Assembly: GCA_031258965.1 (NCBI GenBank)
Contig: JAIRMC010000015.1
Location: forward strand, 1-64,000
DNA from: Azoarcus sp.
GTDB taxonomy: Bacteria > Pseudomonadota > Gammaproteobacteria > Burkholderiales > Rhodocyclaceae
DNA: 64,000 nucleotides
Direction: 5' to 3'
The notes under the pieces are model-generated. The model saw only the letters and a list, made by a program, of their open reading frames with translations, was not told the origin of the DNA and did not search any database. Made by a program: the position numbers and the translations under genes. Positions 34,911-42,909 of this stretch are shown here, piece after piece (the first letter of the stretch is position 1; every line of letters starts with the position of its first letter).

Positions 34911-36758
34911 TCATCGGGCCTGCATGGACTGCATCGGCATGATGGCCTCCATGGCGCCGTCCGCGGCCTTGTCTTCGGACGGCGGCGGCTCCAGACGCAG
35001 CGCGCGGCCTTCTTCCATGACCAGGATGGAATCCATCGCCGCCATGATGCGCGGACGATGGCTGATCAGCACGAGCGTAACGCCGCGCTCTTTCAGCGCA
35101 ATCACCGCTTGCAGCAAAGCGCGGTCGCCGGCGTCGTCCAGATTGGAATTCGGCTCGTCGAGCACCACGAGGCGGGGATTGCCGTAAAGCGCCCGCGCCA
35201 AGCCGATACGCTGGCGCTGACCGCCGGACAGGAAACCGCCGCCGACGCCAATCGGCGTATCGTACCCTTTCGGGAAACGCAGGATCATCTCGTGTACCCC
35301 CGCCTGCTGGCAGGCTTCGATCACCAGGGCGGAATCGAGCTTGCCGAAACGGGCCACGTTCTCGGCGATGGTGCCATCGAAAAGTTCCACGTCCTGCGGC
35401 AGGTATCCCATCCATCCCCCCGCTTCCGTGCGGTTCAGATCGCGGAGAGGAATTTTGTCGAAAAACACGACTCCCCGCGTTTCCGGCAAGATGCCGAGAA
35501 GCGCCCTCGCCAGGGTCGATTTACCCGAACCCGATGGCCCCCGCACCCCAAGCGCCGATCCGGCGGGAATTCGCAGCGACACATCGTCCAGGACGGGCTG
35601 TTCCCGACCGGCAACGTTGACCGAAACATGCTTGAGCCGCAACGCGGCCCCCGGCGTCAACGCCTCTGCCACGCTCCTGGCGCGAACCGGATGCGCCGCG
35701 AGCGCCGCCTCCAGTTCCAGAAAAGCCTTCCTGGCCGCCTGCAAGTCCTTCCAGGCTTTCATCAAGGCATCGAGCGGAAACGTGGCGCGGGTCATCAGTG
35801 CATTGGCCGCGATCATCGCGCCGGGCGAAATCTCGCCGTAAACCGCCAGCACCGCCCCGGCGGCCAACGTCATCGACTGCTGCATCAAGCGCATGAATGT
35901 CGTGATCGACTGCATGCGCGTCTGCGCATCCAGTCCCCGCCGTCCCTGCACCAGCGCCATGAGATGGCTGCGCCACCACATGCCGCGAATGTTATCGAGC
36001 ATACCCATGGCTTCGACCGCCGCCGCATGCCGCAGACGGGCATCTAGATGCCGACTTTCCGTTCCGGCGGCCTCGACCGCCGTCTCCAGCGGTTCTTCCA
36101 TGACGAGACCGGATATATAGGCGGCCACCCCCAAAATCAGGCAAAAGATGATCGCCAGCGCGCCAAGTATCGGATGCAGGAGGAAAAGCACCAGGATATA
36201 CACGGGTGTCCACGGTGCATCCAGAATGGCGAACAAACCAGCCCCGGTAAGGAACTGGCGCAGGCGGGCCATGCTCCCGAACAGGCGGCTGCTCTCCCGG
36301 CCCCGGTCGAACATCTCGAAAGCGGCATCGAACACGCGCGGGTTGAGTTTCATGTCCAGCCGCACCCCAAGCCGCACCAGCAAGCGCGAGCGCACCCATT
36401 CCGAAAAACTCATCACCCCCAGGAAAAAGAACAGCATGAGCGTCACGGCATAAAGCGTGAACTCGTTGCGGCCCACCATCACCCGGTCGAAAACCTGCAA
36501 CATGTACAGCGTGGGCGTGAGCATCAGCAAGTTGATGAGCGCGGTAAAACCCAGCGCGTAAGCGAACTCGCGGCGGAACGAACACAAAATCCGGCTCAGT
36601 TCGCTACGCTCGGCAAAAGCGGCAAGCTTTCCGAACCACCCCGGTTTCTTCGCCTTCGCCCGCACAGGTTTTTTCATGCGCGACGATTTAGGCTTCCTCG
36701 CCTTCGCATGCACAGGTTTTTTCACATGCGACGACGGCTTTCCCGAAAGCGAACTCAT
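34911..36758 (-). CDS. Type I secretion ABC transporter, second subunit (PrtD-like)
   Basis: A 615-aa half transporter of the PrtD/HlyB class without a peptidase domain. It starts with a Lys/Arg-rich tail containing two similar units (KKPVHAKARKPKSSR and KKPVRAKAKKPG). Six membrane helices cover about 65-330. The nucleotide-binding domain has Walker A GPSGSGKST, the ABC signature LSGGQRQRIGLARALYG, Walker B VVLDEPNSNLDD and the H-loop ISHRPR. All catalytic residues look intact. Its ATG overlaps the stop of the other ABC gene, so the two may form a heterodimer. Confidence 0.9.
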   Translation of the reverse strand: MSSLSGKPSSHVKKPVHAKARKPKSSRMKKPVRAKAKKPGWFGKLAAFAERSELSRILCSFRREFAYALGFTALINLLMLTPTLYMLQVFDRVMVGRNEFTLYAVTLMLFFFLGVMSFSEWVRSRLLVRLGVRLDMKLNPRVFDAAFEMFDRGRESSRLFGSMARLRQFLTGAGLFAILDAPWTPVYILVLFLLHPILGALAIIFCLILGVAAYISGLVMEEPLETAVEAAGTESRHLDARLRHAAAVEAMGMLDNIRGMWWRSHLMALVQGRRGLDAQTRMQSITTFMRLMQQSMTLAAGAVLAVYGEISPGAMIAANALMTRATFPLDALMKAWKDLQAARKAFLELEAALAAHPVRARSVAEALTPGAALRLKHVSVNVAGREQPVLDDVSLRIPAGSALGVRGPSGSGKSTLARALLGILPETRGVVFFDKIPLRDLNRTEAGGWMGYLPQDVELFDGTIAENVARFGKLDSALVIEACQQAGVHEMILRFPKGYDTPIGVGGGFLSGGQRQRIGLARALYGNPRLVVLDEPNSNLDDAGDRALLQAVIALKERGVTLVLISHRPRIMAAMDSILVMEEGRALRLEPPPSEDKAADGAMEAIMPMQSMQAR

Positions 36759-38539
36759 CTCGATCCCATAGGCGCGGAGCCGCCGCCGGAACTTGTGGTT
36801 ATAACAGAAGAATACGACAACCTGCGCGCGCCCGCCTGTGCCTGTTTCGGCGGCTTCAACGCATTGAGCACCGCGGCGGGAGGGCCGAACGCCTTGGGGT
36901 CCCCATCCACCAAAAGCAGCATCAGATCCGCCATCGCCAACAGATTCTTGCGATGCGTCACAGCCACCACCGTCGCGCCCTTCGCCCGCAACGCCTGCAA
37001 GGCATTCGCCAGCGCCGCGTCGCCGCTTTCATCCAGATTGGCATCCGGCTCGTCAAGCACCACCAGACGCGGAGAACCATAAATCGCCCGCGCCAACCCC
37101 ACGCGCTGCCGCATACCGCCAGAGAGCGCCATACCATCATCGCCAACCGATGTGTCATACCCCATCGGCAAACCCAGGATATAGGCGTGTAAGCCCGTGA
37201 TCTTGCCCGCGGTCTCGATCTTATCGTAGTCCAGCTCGCCGAACCGGGCGATATTCTGCGCTATCGTGCCCTCGAACAGCGCCACCTCCTGCGGCAGGAA
37301 ACCCACATGCGGCCCCAGTTCCCGCTTGTTCCACGTAAACACATCGACGCCATCGAGCCGTACCGTGCCGCCAAGGCAAGGCCAGATTCCCACCAACAAA
37401 TGCGTCAGGCTCGACTTGCCCGAAGCCGAAGGTCCGATCACCGCCAGCATCTTGCCGGGCGGCAACTCCAGGGAAACATTGCGCAACACCGGCTTGGCGC
37501 TTGGCCCTATACCCGGCGGACGCGCCGTCACATGCTCCAGCGTCAGCCGCCCCTGCGGCGCGGGCAAGGACAATCCCGGCACGGCGGCGGGAACCTTCAT
37601 CAGCAATTCTTCCAGCCGCGCCAAGGCTTCGCGCGAATCGACCACCTTGCGCCATCCGACGATCACCTGCACCAACGGCGCCAGCGCCCGCCCCGCCAAG
37701 ATCGACGCCATCAGGATCAAACCCGGAGTACCGCTAAAATGTTCCCCGAGCAAAAGCCAAGCGCCCAAGCCCAGCATCAACGAACTCGATACCAACTGCA
37801 CATACTTCGAGAGCGCGGTAAACACCCCCGCGCGGTCGGAAGCCAGGGCCTGCTGGGAAAGCAACTCCTTCTGCATTCCCAGCCAACGCTGCCGCACGCC
37901 CTCCGACATCCCCATCGCCTGCACCACCTCGCCGTTCTTGAGCGAAGCATCGACAAAAGTGCGCGCGTGATTCGACAACATATTGGCCTTCGCCAAAGGC
38001 GCCTGCGCCGACCGCTTGTTGAAAAAGGTAATCACCCCCTGGATGAGGGCGCTCGCCAGACCGAACCAGCCCAATACCTGATCTATATAGAAAATCACCC
38101 CGATCAGCAGTAGCGCCATCGGAATATCCATCAGCCCCGCCATGACGGGGCTGCAAATAAAATCGCGCACGGTGGCGAAATCGCGCAAGCTACGCTGGCC
38201 TATTGCTCGCGCGCCGTGCAGATTGGCCAGGAACACCGCCTCATACACGCGGCTCCCCAGCGCCACATCGAACCCTTCGGCGGCCTGCCGCAACACGCAT
38301 TGCCGCGCCCACTGCACCACCTCCAACACTACGTAAACAACCGCCAGCAGCAACGTGAGCATGGCAAGCGTCGTCATGCTGCGGCTGTTGAGCACCCGGT
38401 CGTAGACCTCCAGCATATAAAACGACGGCGCGAGCATCAAAACCCCGATCACGACGCTGAACAACGCGGCGCGCACGAAGACAGGCTTTTGTTTACCCAA
38501 AGCAAGGCGCGCCTCGGAAACAGCTATTCCAGGACTCAT
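36755..38539 (-). CDS. Type I secretion ABC transporter, first subunit (PrtD-like)
   Basis: A 594-aa half transporter heading the secretion operon. The membrane domain runs from about 22 (FVRAALFSVVIGVLMLAPSF) to 300. The ATPase has Walker A GPSASGKSS, signature LSGGMRQRVGLARAIYG, Walker B VVLDEPDANLDES and H-loop VTHRKN. It is related to, but clearly distinct from, its partner. T1SS exporters of proteases and S-layer or RTX proteins are of this type. No RTX or other obvious substrate gene lies in this window, so the cargo is unknown. Confidence 0.9.
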   Translation of the reverse strand: MSPGIAVSEARLALGKQKPVFVRAALFSVVIGVLMLAPSFYMLEVYDRVLNSRSMTTLAMLTLLLAVVYVVLEVVQWARQCVLRQAAEGFDVALGSRVYEAVFLANLHGARAIGQRSLRDFATVRDFICSPVMAGLMDIPMALLLIGVIFYIDQVLGWFGLASALIQGVITFFNKRSAQAPLAKANMLSNHARTFVDASLKNGEVVQAMGMSEGVRQRWLGMQKELLSQQALASDRAGVFTALSKYVQLVSSSLMLGLGAWLLLGEHFSGTPGLILMASILAGRALAPLVQVIVGWRKVVDSREALARLEELLMKVPAAVPGLSLPAPQGRLTLEHVTARPPGIGPSAKPVLRNVSLELPPGKMLAVIGPSASGKSSLTHLLVGIWPCLGGTVRLDGVDVFTWNKRELGPHVGFLPQEVALFEGTIAQNIARFGELDYDKIETAGKITGLHAYILGLPMGYDTSVGDDGMALSGGMRQRVGLARAIYGSPRLVVLDEPDANLDESGDAALANALQALRAKGATVVAVTHRKNLLAMADLMLLLVDGDPKAFGPPAAVLNALKPPKQAQAGARRLSYSSVITTSSGGGSAPMGSR

Positions 38540-38882
38540 TTTTCAAGACATCGGGTAAATACCGCGAATACAAAATCGGAGAGGGATTCTAACAGAAGCT
38601 CCGGCAGAACCGCGCGGGATCCAAACGTTCTGCACAAACAGATAGATCCAGACAATCAGGCAAGATAACGACGCCGTATGGTACATGCCCGTCTTGAAAC
38701 AATGTCAAGCCGCCCGCCACTCATTCGCGCCGACCATGAAGCGCGCCCTTGCGGTTCTACGTGTTTTGTGGTTGCCGAAAAGCCGCGAATACCTCCAACA
38801 ACATGTCAGCGCCAGGCATCATTGCCTAGCGCCTGGCACACAACTACAATGCCCCGGAAATAGACAGCCTCCGGAAAACGGC
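38540..38882. other. Divergent intergenic region with alternative hairpins
   Basis: This 343-base gap separates the leftward secretion operon from the rightward rfaH-like gene and must hold both promoters, but I cannot pick clear boxes. At 38809-38837 GCGCCAGGC, ATCATT, GCCTAGCGC and then CCTGGC follow each other. The first arm can pair with GCCTAGCGC (8 of 9 pairs, 6-base loop) or, as GCCAGGC, with GCCTGGC further on. These two structures are mutually exclusive. They end about 45 bases before the antiterminator start. Confidence 0.45.
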
Positions 38883-39383
38883 ATGTACTGGTACCTCATC
38901 CAAACCAAACCCCGCTTGGAAAAATACGCACTGGAAAACCTCGAACGCCAAGGCTACGAATGCTACCTGCCGATCATTCCCGCCGAAAAATTGCGCCAAG
39001 GCAAACTTACCGTCATCGATACCCCCCTGTTCCCACGTTACCTGTTCATCCGCCTCGGCACGAACGCTACGGACAAGAGCTGGGGTCCCATCCGCTCGAC
39101 CAAAGGCGTCAGTACATTGGTGCGTTTCGGAAACGACCCCGCCAAGGCGGATGACGAGCTTATCGCCTTGTTGAAATCCCGCGAGAACGCACTGCAAGAC
39201 GCGCCGGAACGCCTGTTCGAGCAAGGCGAGCGCGTCAGCTTGACCGAAGGCCCGTTCGCGGGCATCGAAGGCATCTACCAGATGACCGATGGCGAATGCC
39301 GCGCCATGGTGCTCATCGAACTGCTGGGCAAGACAGCCTCCTTGCGCATCGATCTCAAGGGAGTGCGCAAGCTCAGCCCGTAA
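38883..39383 (+). CDS. rfaH: RfaH/NusG-like transcription antiterminator
   Basis: A 166-aa NusG-family protein. The N-terminal NGN domain starts MYWYLIQTKPRLEKYALENL and contains GYECYLPIIPAEKLRQGKLT and PLFPRYLFIRLGTN. The C-terminal KOW domain (about 110-160) has GERVSLTEGPFAGIEGIYQM and ends IDLKGVRKLSP. The W-Y-L-I-xT-K start and the LFPRYLF motif fit the RfaH branch, which loads on RNA polymerase paused at an ops element and suppresses termination in long polysaccharide operons. An exact ops sequence lies 127 bases downstream. ATG 38883 is the natural start; the frame is open further upstream without homology. Confidence 0.9.
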   Translation: MYWYLIQTKPRLEKYALENLERQGYECYLPIIPAEKLRQGKLTVIDTPLFPRYLFIRLGTNATDKSWGPIRSTKGVSTLVRFGNDPAKADDELIALLKSRENALQDAPERLFEQGERVSLTEGPFAGIEGIYQMTDGECRAMVLIELLGKTASLRIDLKGVRKLSP

Positions 39384-39509
39384 TACCAAAACAATACCCT
39401 TTCCCGCGTTTTCCCATCCATAGTATTATCACTGGTTCCGCAGCGCTTGCCGCCGCCTTTAAATGATATGACAAAAGATCTTGCGCGCTTGTCGATTGCG
39501 TGACGGCAG

Positions 39510-39521
39510 GGCGGTAGCGTG
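39510..39521 (+). promoter_or_regulatory. ops element (RfaH recruitment site)
   Basis: GGCGGTAGCGTG matches the enterobacterial ops element (GGCGGTAGCnT) at every defined position. It lies 127 bases after the rfaH-like stop and 89 bases before the pseB start, on the strand of the long glycan operon. In known systems RNA polymerase pauses here and the non-template strand folds into a short hairpin that captures RfaH. Position, strand and neighbouring gene all fit that role. It is not proven that this RfaH homologue reads the same sequence. Confidence 0.75.
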
Positions 39522-39571
39522 CCTGATCGGTTCAGCGCCGGACTGGGCTGAATTCCCCGACGCAAAAACAG

Positions 39572-39579
39572 CCCCCCCC
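39572..39579. repeat. C8 tract in the pseB leader
   Basis: Eight consecutive C lie 30 bases upstream of the pseB ATG and just after the ops element. It is outside any coding frame I accept, so length changes would affect the leader RNA or spacing, not a protein. Confidence 0.6.
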
Positions 39580-39609
39580 TCACTTGCATATGCCCATGCA
39601 AAAAAACAA

Positions 39610-40608
39610 ATGCTAAATAACGCTTCCATCCTGGTGACTGGCGGAACCGGCTCGTTCGGATACAGTTTTGCCGCTCTGACCTTGGCGCGCTATAAGCCAC
39701 GCCGTCTGATCGTATATTCCCGCGACGAAATGAAGCAATGGGAAATGGCGAAGAAATTCCCCGGCGAAGAAAGGCTGCGCTTTTTCATTGGCGATGTGCG
39801 GGACCGGGAACGCCTCTACCGGGCGTTGGACGGTGTGGATTACGCCATCCACGCGGCCGCGACCAAAATCGTGCCGAGCGCTGAATACAATCCGTTTGAA
39901 TGCATCAAGACCAACATCAACGGCGCCATGAACCTGATTGATGCCTGCATTGATAAAAAGGTAAAACGGGTGGTCGCGCTCTCCACGGACAAGGCAAGCA
40001 GCCCGGTCAATCTCTACGGCGCGACCAAACTGGCTTCCGACAAGCTGTTCGTTGCCAGCAATGCCTACGCTGGATGGCATGAAACCCGCTTCTCGGTCGT
40101 GCGTTACGGCAACGTCATGGGATCGCGCGGCTCGGTCATCCCGTTTTTCCTGTCGATCAGGGACAAGGGCATCCTGCCGGTTACGGACGAGCGCATGACC
40201 CGTTTCATGATTTCCTTGGAACAGGGCGTAGAACTGGTATGGCACGCGCTGGAAGACATGGAGGGCGGGGAAATCTATGTAAAAAAAATCCCCTCCATGA
40301 AAGTCGTGGATCTGGCCCGCACCATTGCTCCGGAAGCTCGTCTCGAATTCATCGGCATTCGTCCCGGAGAAAAATTGCACGAACAAATGATCGGCGAAGA
40401 AGACGCGCCTTATACCTATGAATACCCGCATCATTTCAAGATACTACCCGCAATCCACAACTGCCACCTGAGCGAGCGGCATATCAAGGAAGGCAGGAAA
40501 TTGCAGGAAGGTTTCAGCTATACCAGCAATAACAATAGCGAGTGGATGCGCGTAGACGAATTGCAGCAATGGCTTGCCGTCAATCAGGACAGGATCGGGA
40601 AGATCTGA
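39610..40608 (+). CDS. pseB: UDP-GlcNAc 4,6-dehydratase/5-epimerase PseB
   Basis: A 332-aa short-chain dehydrogenase. The nucleotide motif is TGGTGSFGYSF near the N-terminus. Next come YSRDEMKQWEMAKKFPGEER, the AATKIVPSAEYNPFECIKTN stretch typical of PseB, STDKASSPVNLYGATKLASD with catalytic Tyr and Lys, and RYGNVMGSRGSVIPFFLSIR. It catalyses the first step of pseudaminic acid synthesis, converting UDP-GlcNAc to the 4-keto-6-deoxy-L-AltNAc sugar. ATG 39610 gives the standard MLNNASILVTGG start. It is the first gene after the ops element, and pseC follows directly. Confidence 0.95.
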   Translation: MLNNASILVTGGTGSFGYSFAALTLARYKPRRLIVYSRDEMKQWEMAKKFPGEERLRFFIGDVRDRERLYRALDGVDYAIHAAATKIVPSAEYNPFECIKTNINGAMNLIDACIDKKVKRVVALSTDKASSPVNLYGATKLASDKLFVASNAYAGWHETRFSVVRYGNVMGSRGSVIPFFLSIRDKGILPVTDERMTRFMISLEQGVELVWHALEDMEGGEIYVKKIPSMKVVDLARTIAPEARLEFIGIRPGEKLHEQMIGEEDAPYTYEYPHHFKILPAIHNCHLSERHIKEGRKLQEGFSYTSNNNSEWMRVDELQQWLAVNQDRIGKI

Positions 40609-40610
40609 AC

Positions 40611-41777
40611 ATGATTCCCTACGGTCGCCAGGAAATCACAAGAGCGGATATCGAGGCCGTGGAAGCGGTTCTGCGCTCGGATTTCCTGACACAAGGCCCG
40701 ACGGTTCCCCGTTTTGAAGAAGCCGTGACAACCCGGACAGGAGCTTTGCACGCCGTTGCCGTCAACAGCGCCACTTCCGCCTTGCATCTTGCCTGCCTGG
40801 CGCTGGGACTAGGGCCGGGAGACTGGTTGTGGACTTCGCCCATTACCTTTGTCGCTTCCGCCAATTGCGCGCGTTATTGTGGTGCGGAGGTGGATTTCGT
40901 CGACATAGACCCACATACATACAACCTTTCCCCAAGAGCACTGGAACGAAAACTCGAAGAAGCCGGACGGGCCGGTCGTTTGCCAAAAATAGTAATCCCC
41001 GTGCATCTGTGCGGCCAGTCCTGCGACATGGCGGCGATCCACGCGCTGTCGCGGCGGTTTGGCTTTCGGATCATCGAAGACGCGTCGCACGCCATTGGCG
41101 GGCGTTACCGGAATGAACCCGTGGGAAATTGCCGGTACAGCGACATCACGGTATTCAGTTTCCATCCCGTCAAGATCATCACTACCGGCGAAGGCGGCAT
41201 GGCGCTGACAAATGACGCCGCGCTGGCCGGGGAAATGGCACTCCTGAGAAGCCACGGCATTACCCGCGACCCAGCGCAAATGACCCATGCGCCGGATGGC
41301 CCCTGGTATTACCAGCAGATCCGCCTGGGGTTCAATTACCGCATGACGGACATCCAAGCCGCCCTGGGCCTGAGCCAAATAGCGCGGCTGGAGGAATACG
41401 TGGCGCGCCGCCGGGAATTGGCCGCGCGATATGACCAATTATTGCAAGATTTGCCGCTCGCGCTGCCCTGGCAACATCCCGATGCGCATTCCACGTTTCA
41501 TTTGTATGTCGTGCGCCTGCGGCGGGATGGAATCCAGGTTTCGCACAGGCGGGTCTTCGAGTCCCTGCGCGAACAGGGGATAGGCGTCAACCTGCATTAC
41601 ATTCCTGTGCATACGCAGCCATATTACCGGGATCCAGGGTTTGAAAAAGGTGATTTCCCAAATGCGGAAACTTTCTACAGGGAAGCAATAACCCTGCCGC
41701 TCTATCCAGCACTGCAAGAAAAGAATTTGGCGTCGATAACAGAAGCTTTGGAAATCGCGCTTTGTACAGGAACATGA
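40611..41777 (+). CDS. pseC: UDP-4-amino-4,6-dideoxy-sugar aminotransferase PseC
   Basis: A 388-aa DegT/DnrJ/EryC1-family PLP enzyme. It starts MIPYGRQEITRADIEAVEAV and has AVNSATSALHLACLALGLGP, VIPVHLCGQSCDMAAIHAL, IIEDASHAIGGRYRNEPVGN and the PLP-lysine site FSFHPVKIITTGEGGMALTN. The C-terminus GIGVNLHYIPVHTQPYYRD is typical of PseC. It adds the 4-amino group to the PseB product using glutamate. It begins two bases after the pseB stop, which supports tight coupling. Confidence 0.95.
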   Translation: MIPYGRQEITRADIEAVEAVLRSDFLTQGPTVPRFEEAVTTRTGALHAVAVNSATSALHLACLALGLGPGDWLWTSPITFVASANCARYCGAEVDFVDIDPHTYNLSPRALERKLEEAGRAGRLPKIVIPVHLCGQSCDMAAIHALSRRFGFRIIEDASHAIGGRYRNEPVGNCRYSDITVFSFHPVKIITTGEGGMALTNDAALAGEMALLRSHGITRDPAQMTHAPDGPWYYQQIRLGFNYRMTDIQAALGLSQIARLEEYVARRRELAARYDQLLQDLPLALPWQHPDAHSTFHLYVVRLRRDGIQVSHRRVFESLREQGIGVNLHYIPVHTQPYYRDPGFEKGDFPNAETFYREAITLPLYPALQEKNLASITEALEIALCTGT

Positions 41778-41862
41778 TATGTTCGGAGAAGCTCTGATTA
41801 CTCATCAACCGGGAATTTTGCTTACACACATATACCAAATACGTAAACAGGCCCCGGACTGC

Positions 41863-41936
41863 GTCATTGCGAGGGCAGAAGCGATGCGGCAATCCATGTA
41901 GCCTCATGGATTGCTTCGCACGCCCGCAATAGCGAC
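41863..41936. repeat. REP-like palindromic element, copy 1
   Basis: The ends are inverted: GTCATTGCGAGGGC at the left pairs with GCCCGCAATAGCGAC at the right with small mismatches. The centre has GGCAATCCATG facing CATGGATTGC. It fills the 250-base gap between pseC and the aldo/keto reductase gene. Related elements occur at 50712 and 52629. Confidence 0.7.
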
Positions 41937-42027
41937 GGGTTTTGCGTATTTTCTGAATTATTGGCTGTTGAGTAAACCCAAAGGCGTCAGAACAAATTCA
42001 CCGCTGTTTTGAGAAAACATATCACTG

Positions 42028-42909
42028 ATGCAAAGTAAACAAAAATTGGCGCTCGGCACGGCTCAGTTTGGTCTCTCCTATGGTGTGGCGAACCAAAATG
42101 GCAAGGTAGCTTTCAAAGAAGTACAAAGAATTTTGTCCAGGGCTAGGGAAGCAGCCATCCGGGTTCTGGACACCGCGATTGGCTATGGTGAAAGCGAAAT
42201 CGTATTGGGGAAAATCGGGATTTCCGATTTCCATGTGGTCAGTAAATTGCCGGGATTGCCGCCGGATTGTCCAGACATCGGGCAATGGGTACGGCGAGAA
42301 CTGGCAAATTCTCTGGCGCGATTGCGGATCGATCATCTGGAAGCCCTGCTCTTGCATCGTCCCGCCCAATTGCAAGAGGCGCGAGGCGAAGCGTTGTACA
42401 CGGCCTTGCGGGATGTCCAGGCGAGCGGCCTTGTCCGAAAAATCGGGATTTCCATCTATACGCCTGACGAACTGGATTTGTTGATGGCGCGTTTCGAGGT
42501 CGATCTGGTGCAGGCGCCCTTGAATCTTCTCGACCGGCGTCTTGTGGATTCGGGTTGGGCTGCGCGATTGACGGCGCGGAGCGTGGAATTGCATACCCGT
42601 TCCTGTTTTCTGCAAGGCTTACTGCTGATGTCGCCAACGGAGCGCCCGCCCGGATTCCAGCGGTTTGCCGCTTGTTGGCGCGATTGGGAAACATGGTTGC
42701 GTGACACGGGACTTTCTCCACTCAAGGCTTGTTTACGTTATGCGCTTTCACAGTCCGAAGCGCGACAGATCATTATCGGTATCGATTCCTCCACGCAGAT
42801 GGATGAAATTCTCGCGACTGCGGAAGAGGACGCCCTGCCGAATTTGCCCGTTTGGACGGAACCGCCAGACCCCTTGCTGTTGAATCCATCCTGCTGGAGC
42901 GCGTTATGA
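42028..42909 (+). CDS. Aldo/keto reductase family protein
   Basis: A 293-aa TIM-barrel aldo/keto reductase: KLALGTAQFGLSYGVANQNG at the start, RVLDTAIGYGESEIVLG with the catalytic Asp/Tyr pattern, HVVSKLPGLPP with the Lys, ALLLHRPAQL with the His, and IIIGIDSSTQMDEIL near the end where NADPH binds. Members of this branch are frequent in nonulosonic acid and flagellin-glycan loci. The substrate is not known; a keto sugar is likely. It overlaps the start of the following fusion gene by 4 bases. Confidence 0.85.
   Translation: MQSKQKLALGTAQFGLSYGVANQNGKVAFKEVQRILSRAREAAIRVLDTAIGYGESEIVLGKIGISDFHVVSKLPGLPPDCPDIGQWVRRELANSLARLRIDHLEALLLHRPAQLQEARGEALYTALRDVQASGLVRKIGISIYTPDELDLLMARFEVDLVQAPLNLLDRRLVDSGWAARLTARSVELHTRSCFLQGLLLMSPTERPPGFQRFAACWRDWETWLRDTGLSPLKACLRYALSQSEARQIIIGIDSSTQMDEILATAEEDALPNLPVWTEPPDPLLLNPSCWSAL

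Noticed and set aside
32060-38539. RTX substrate for the type I secretion operon
   Set aside because: No glycine-rich nonapeptide repeat protein is present near the operon.
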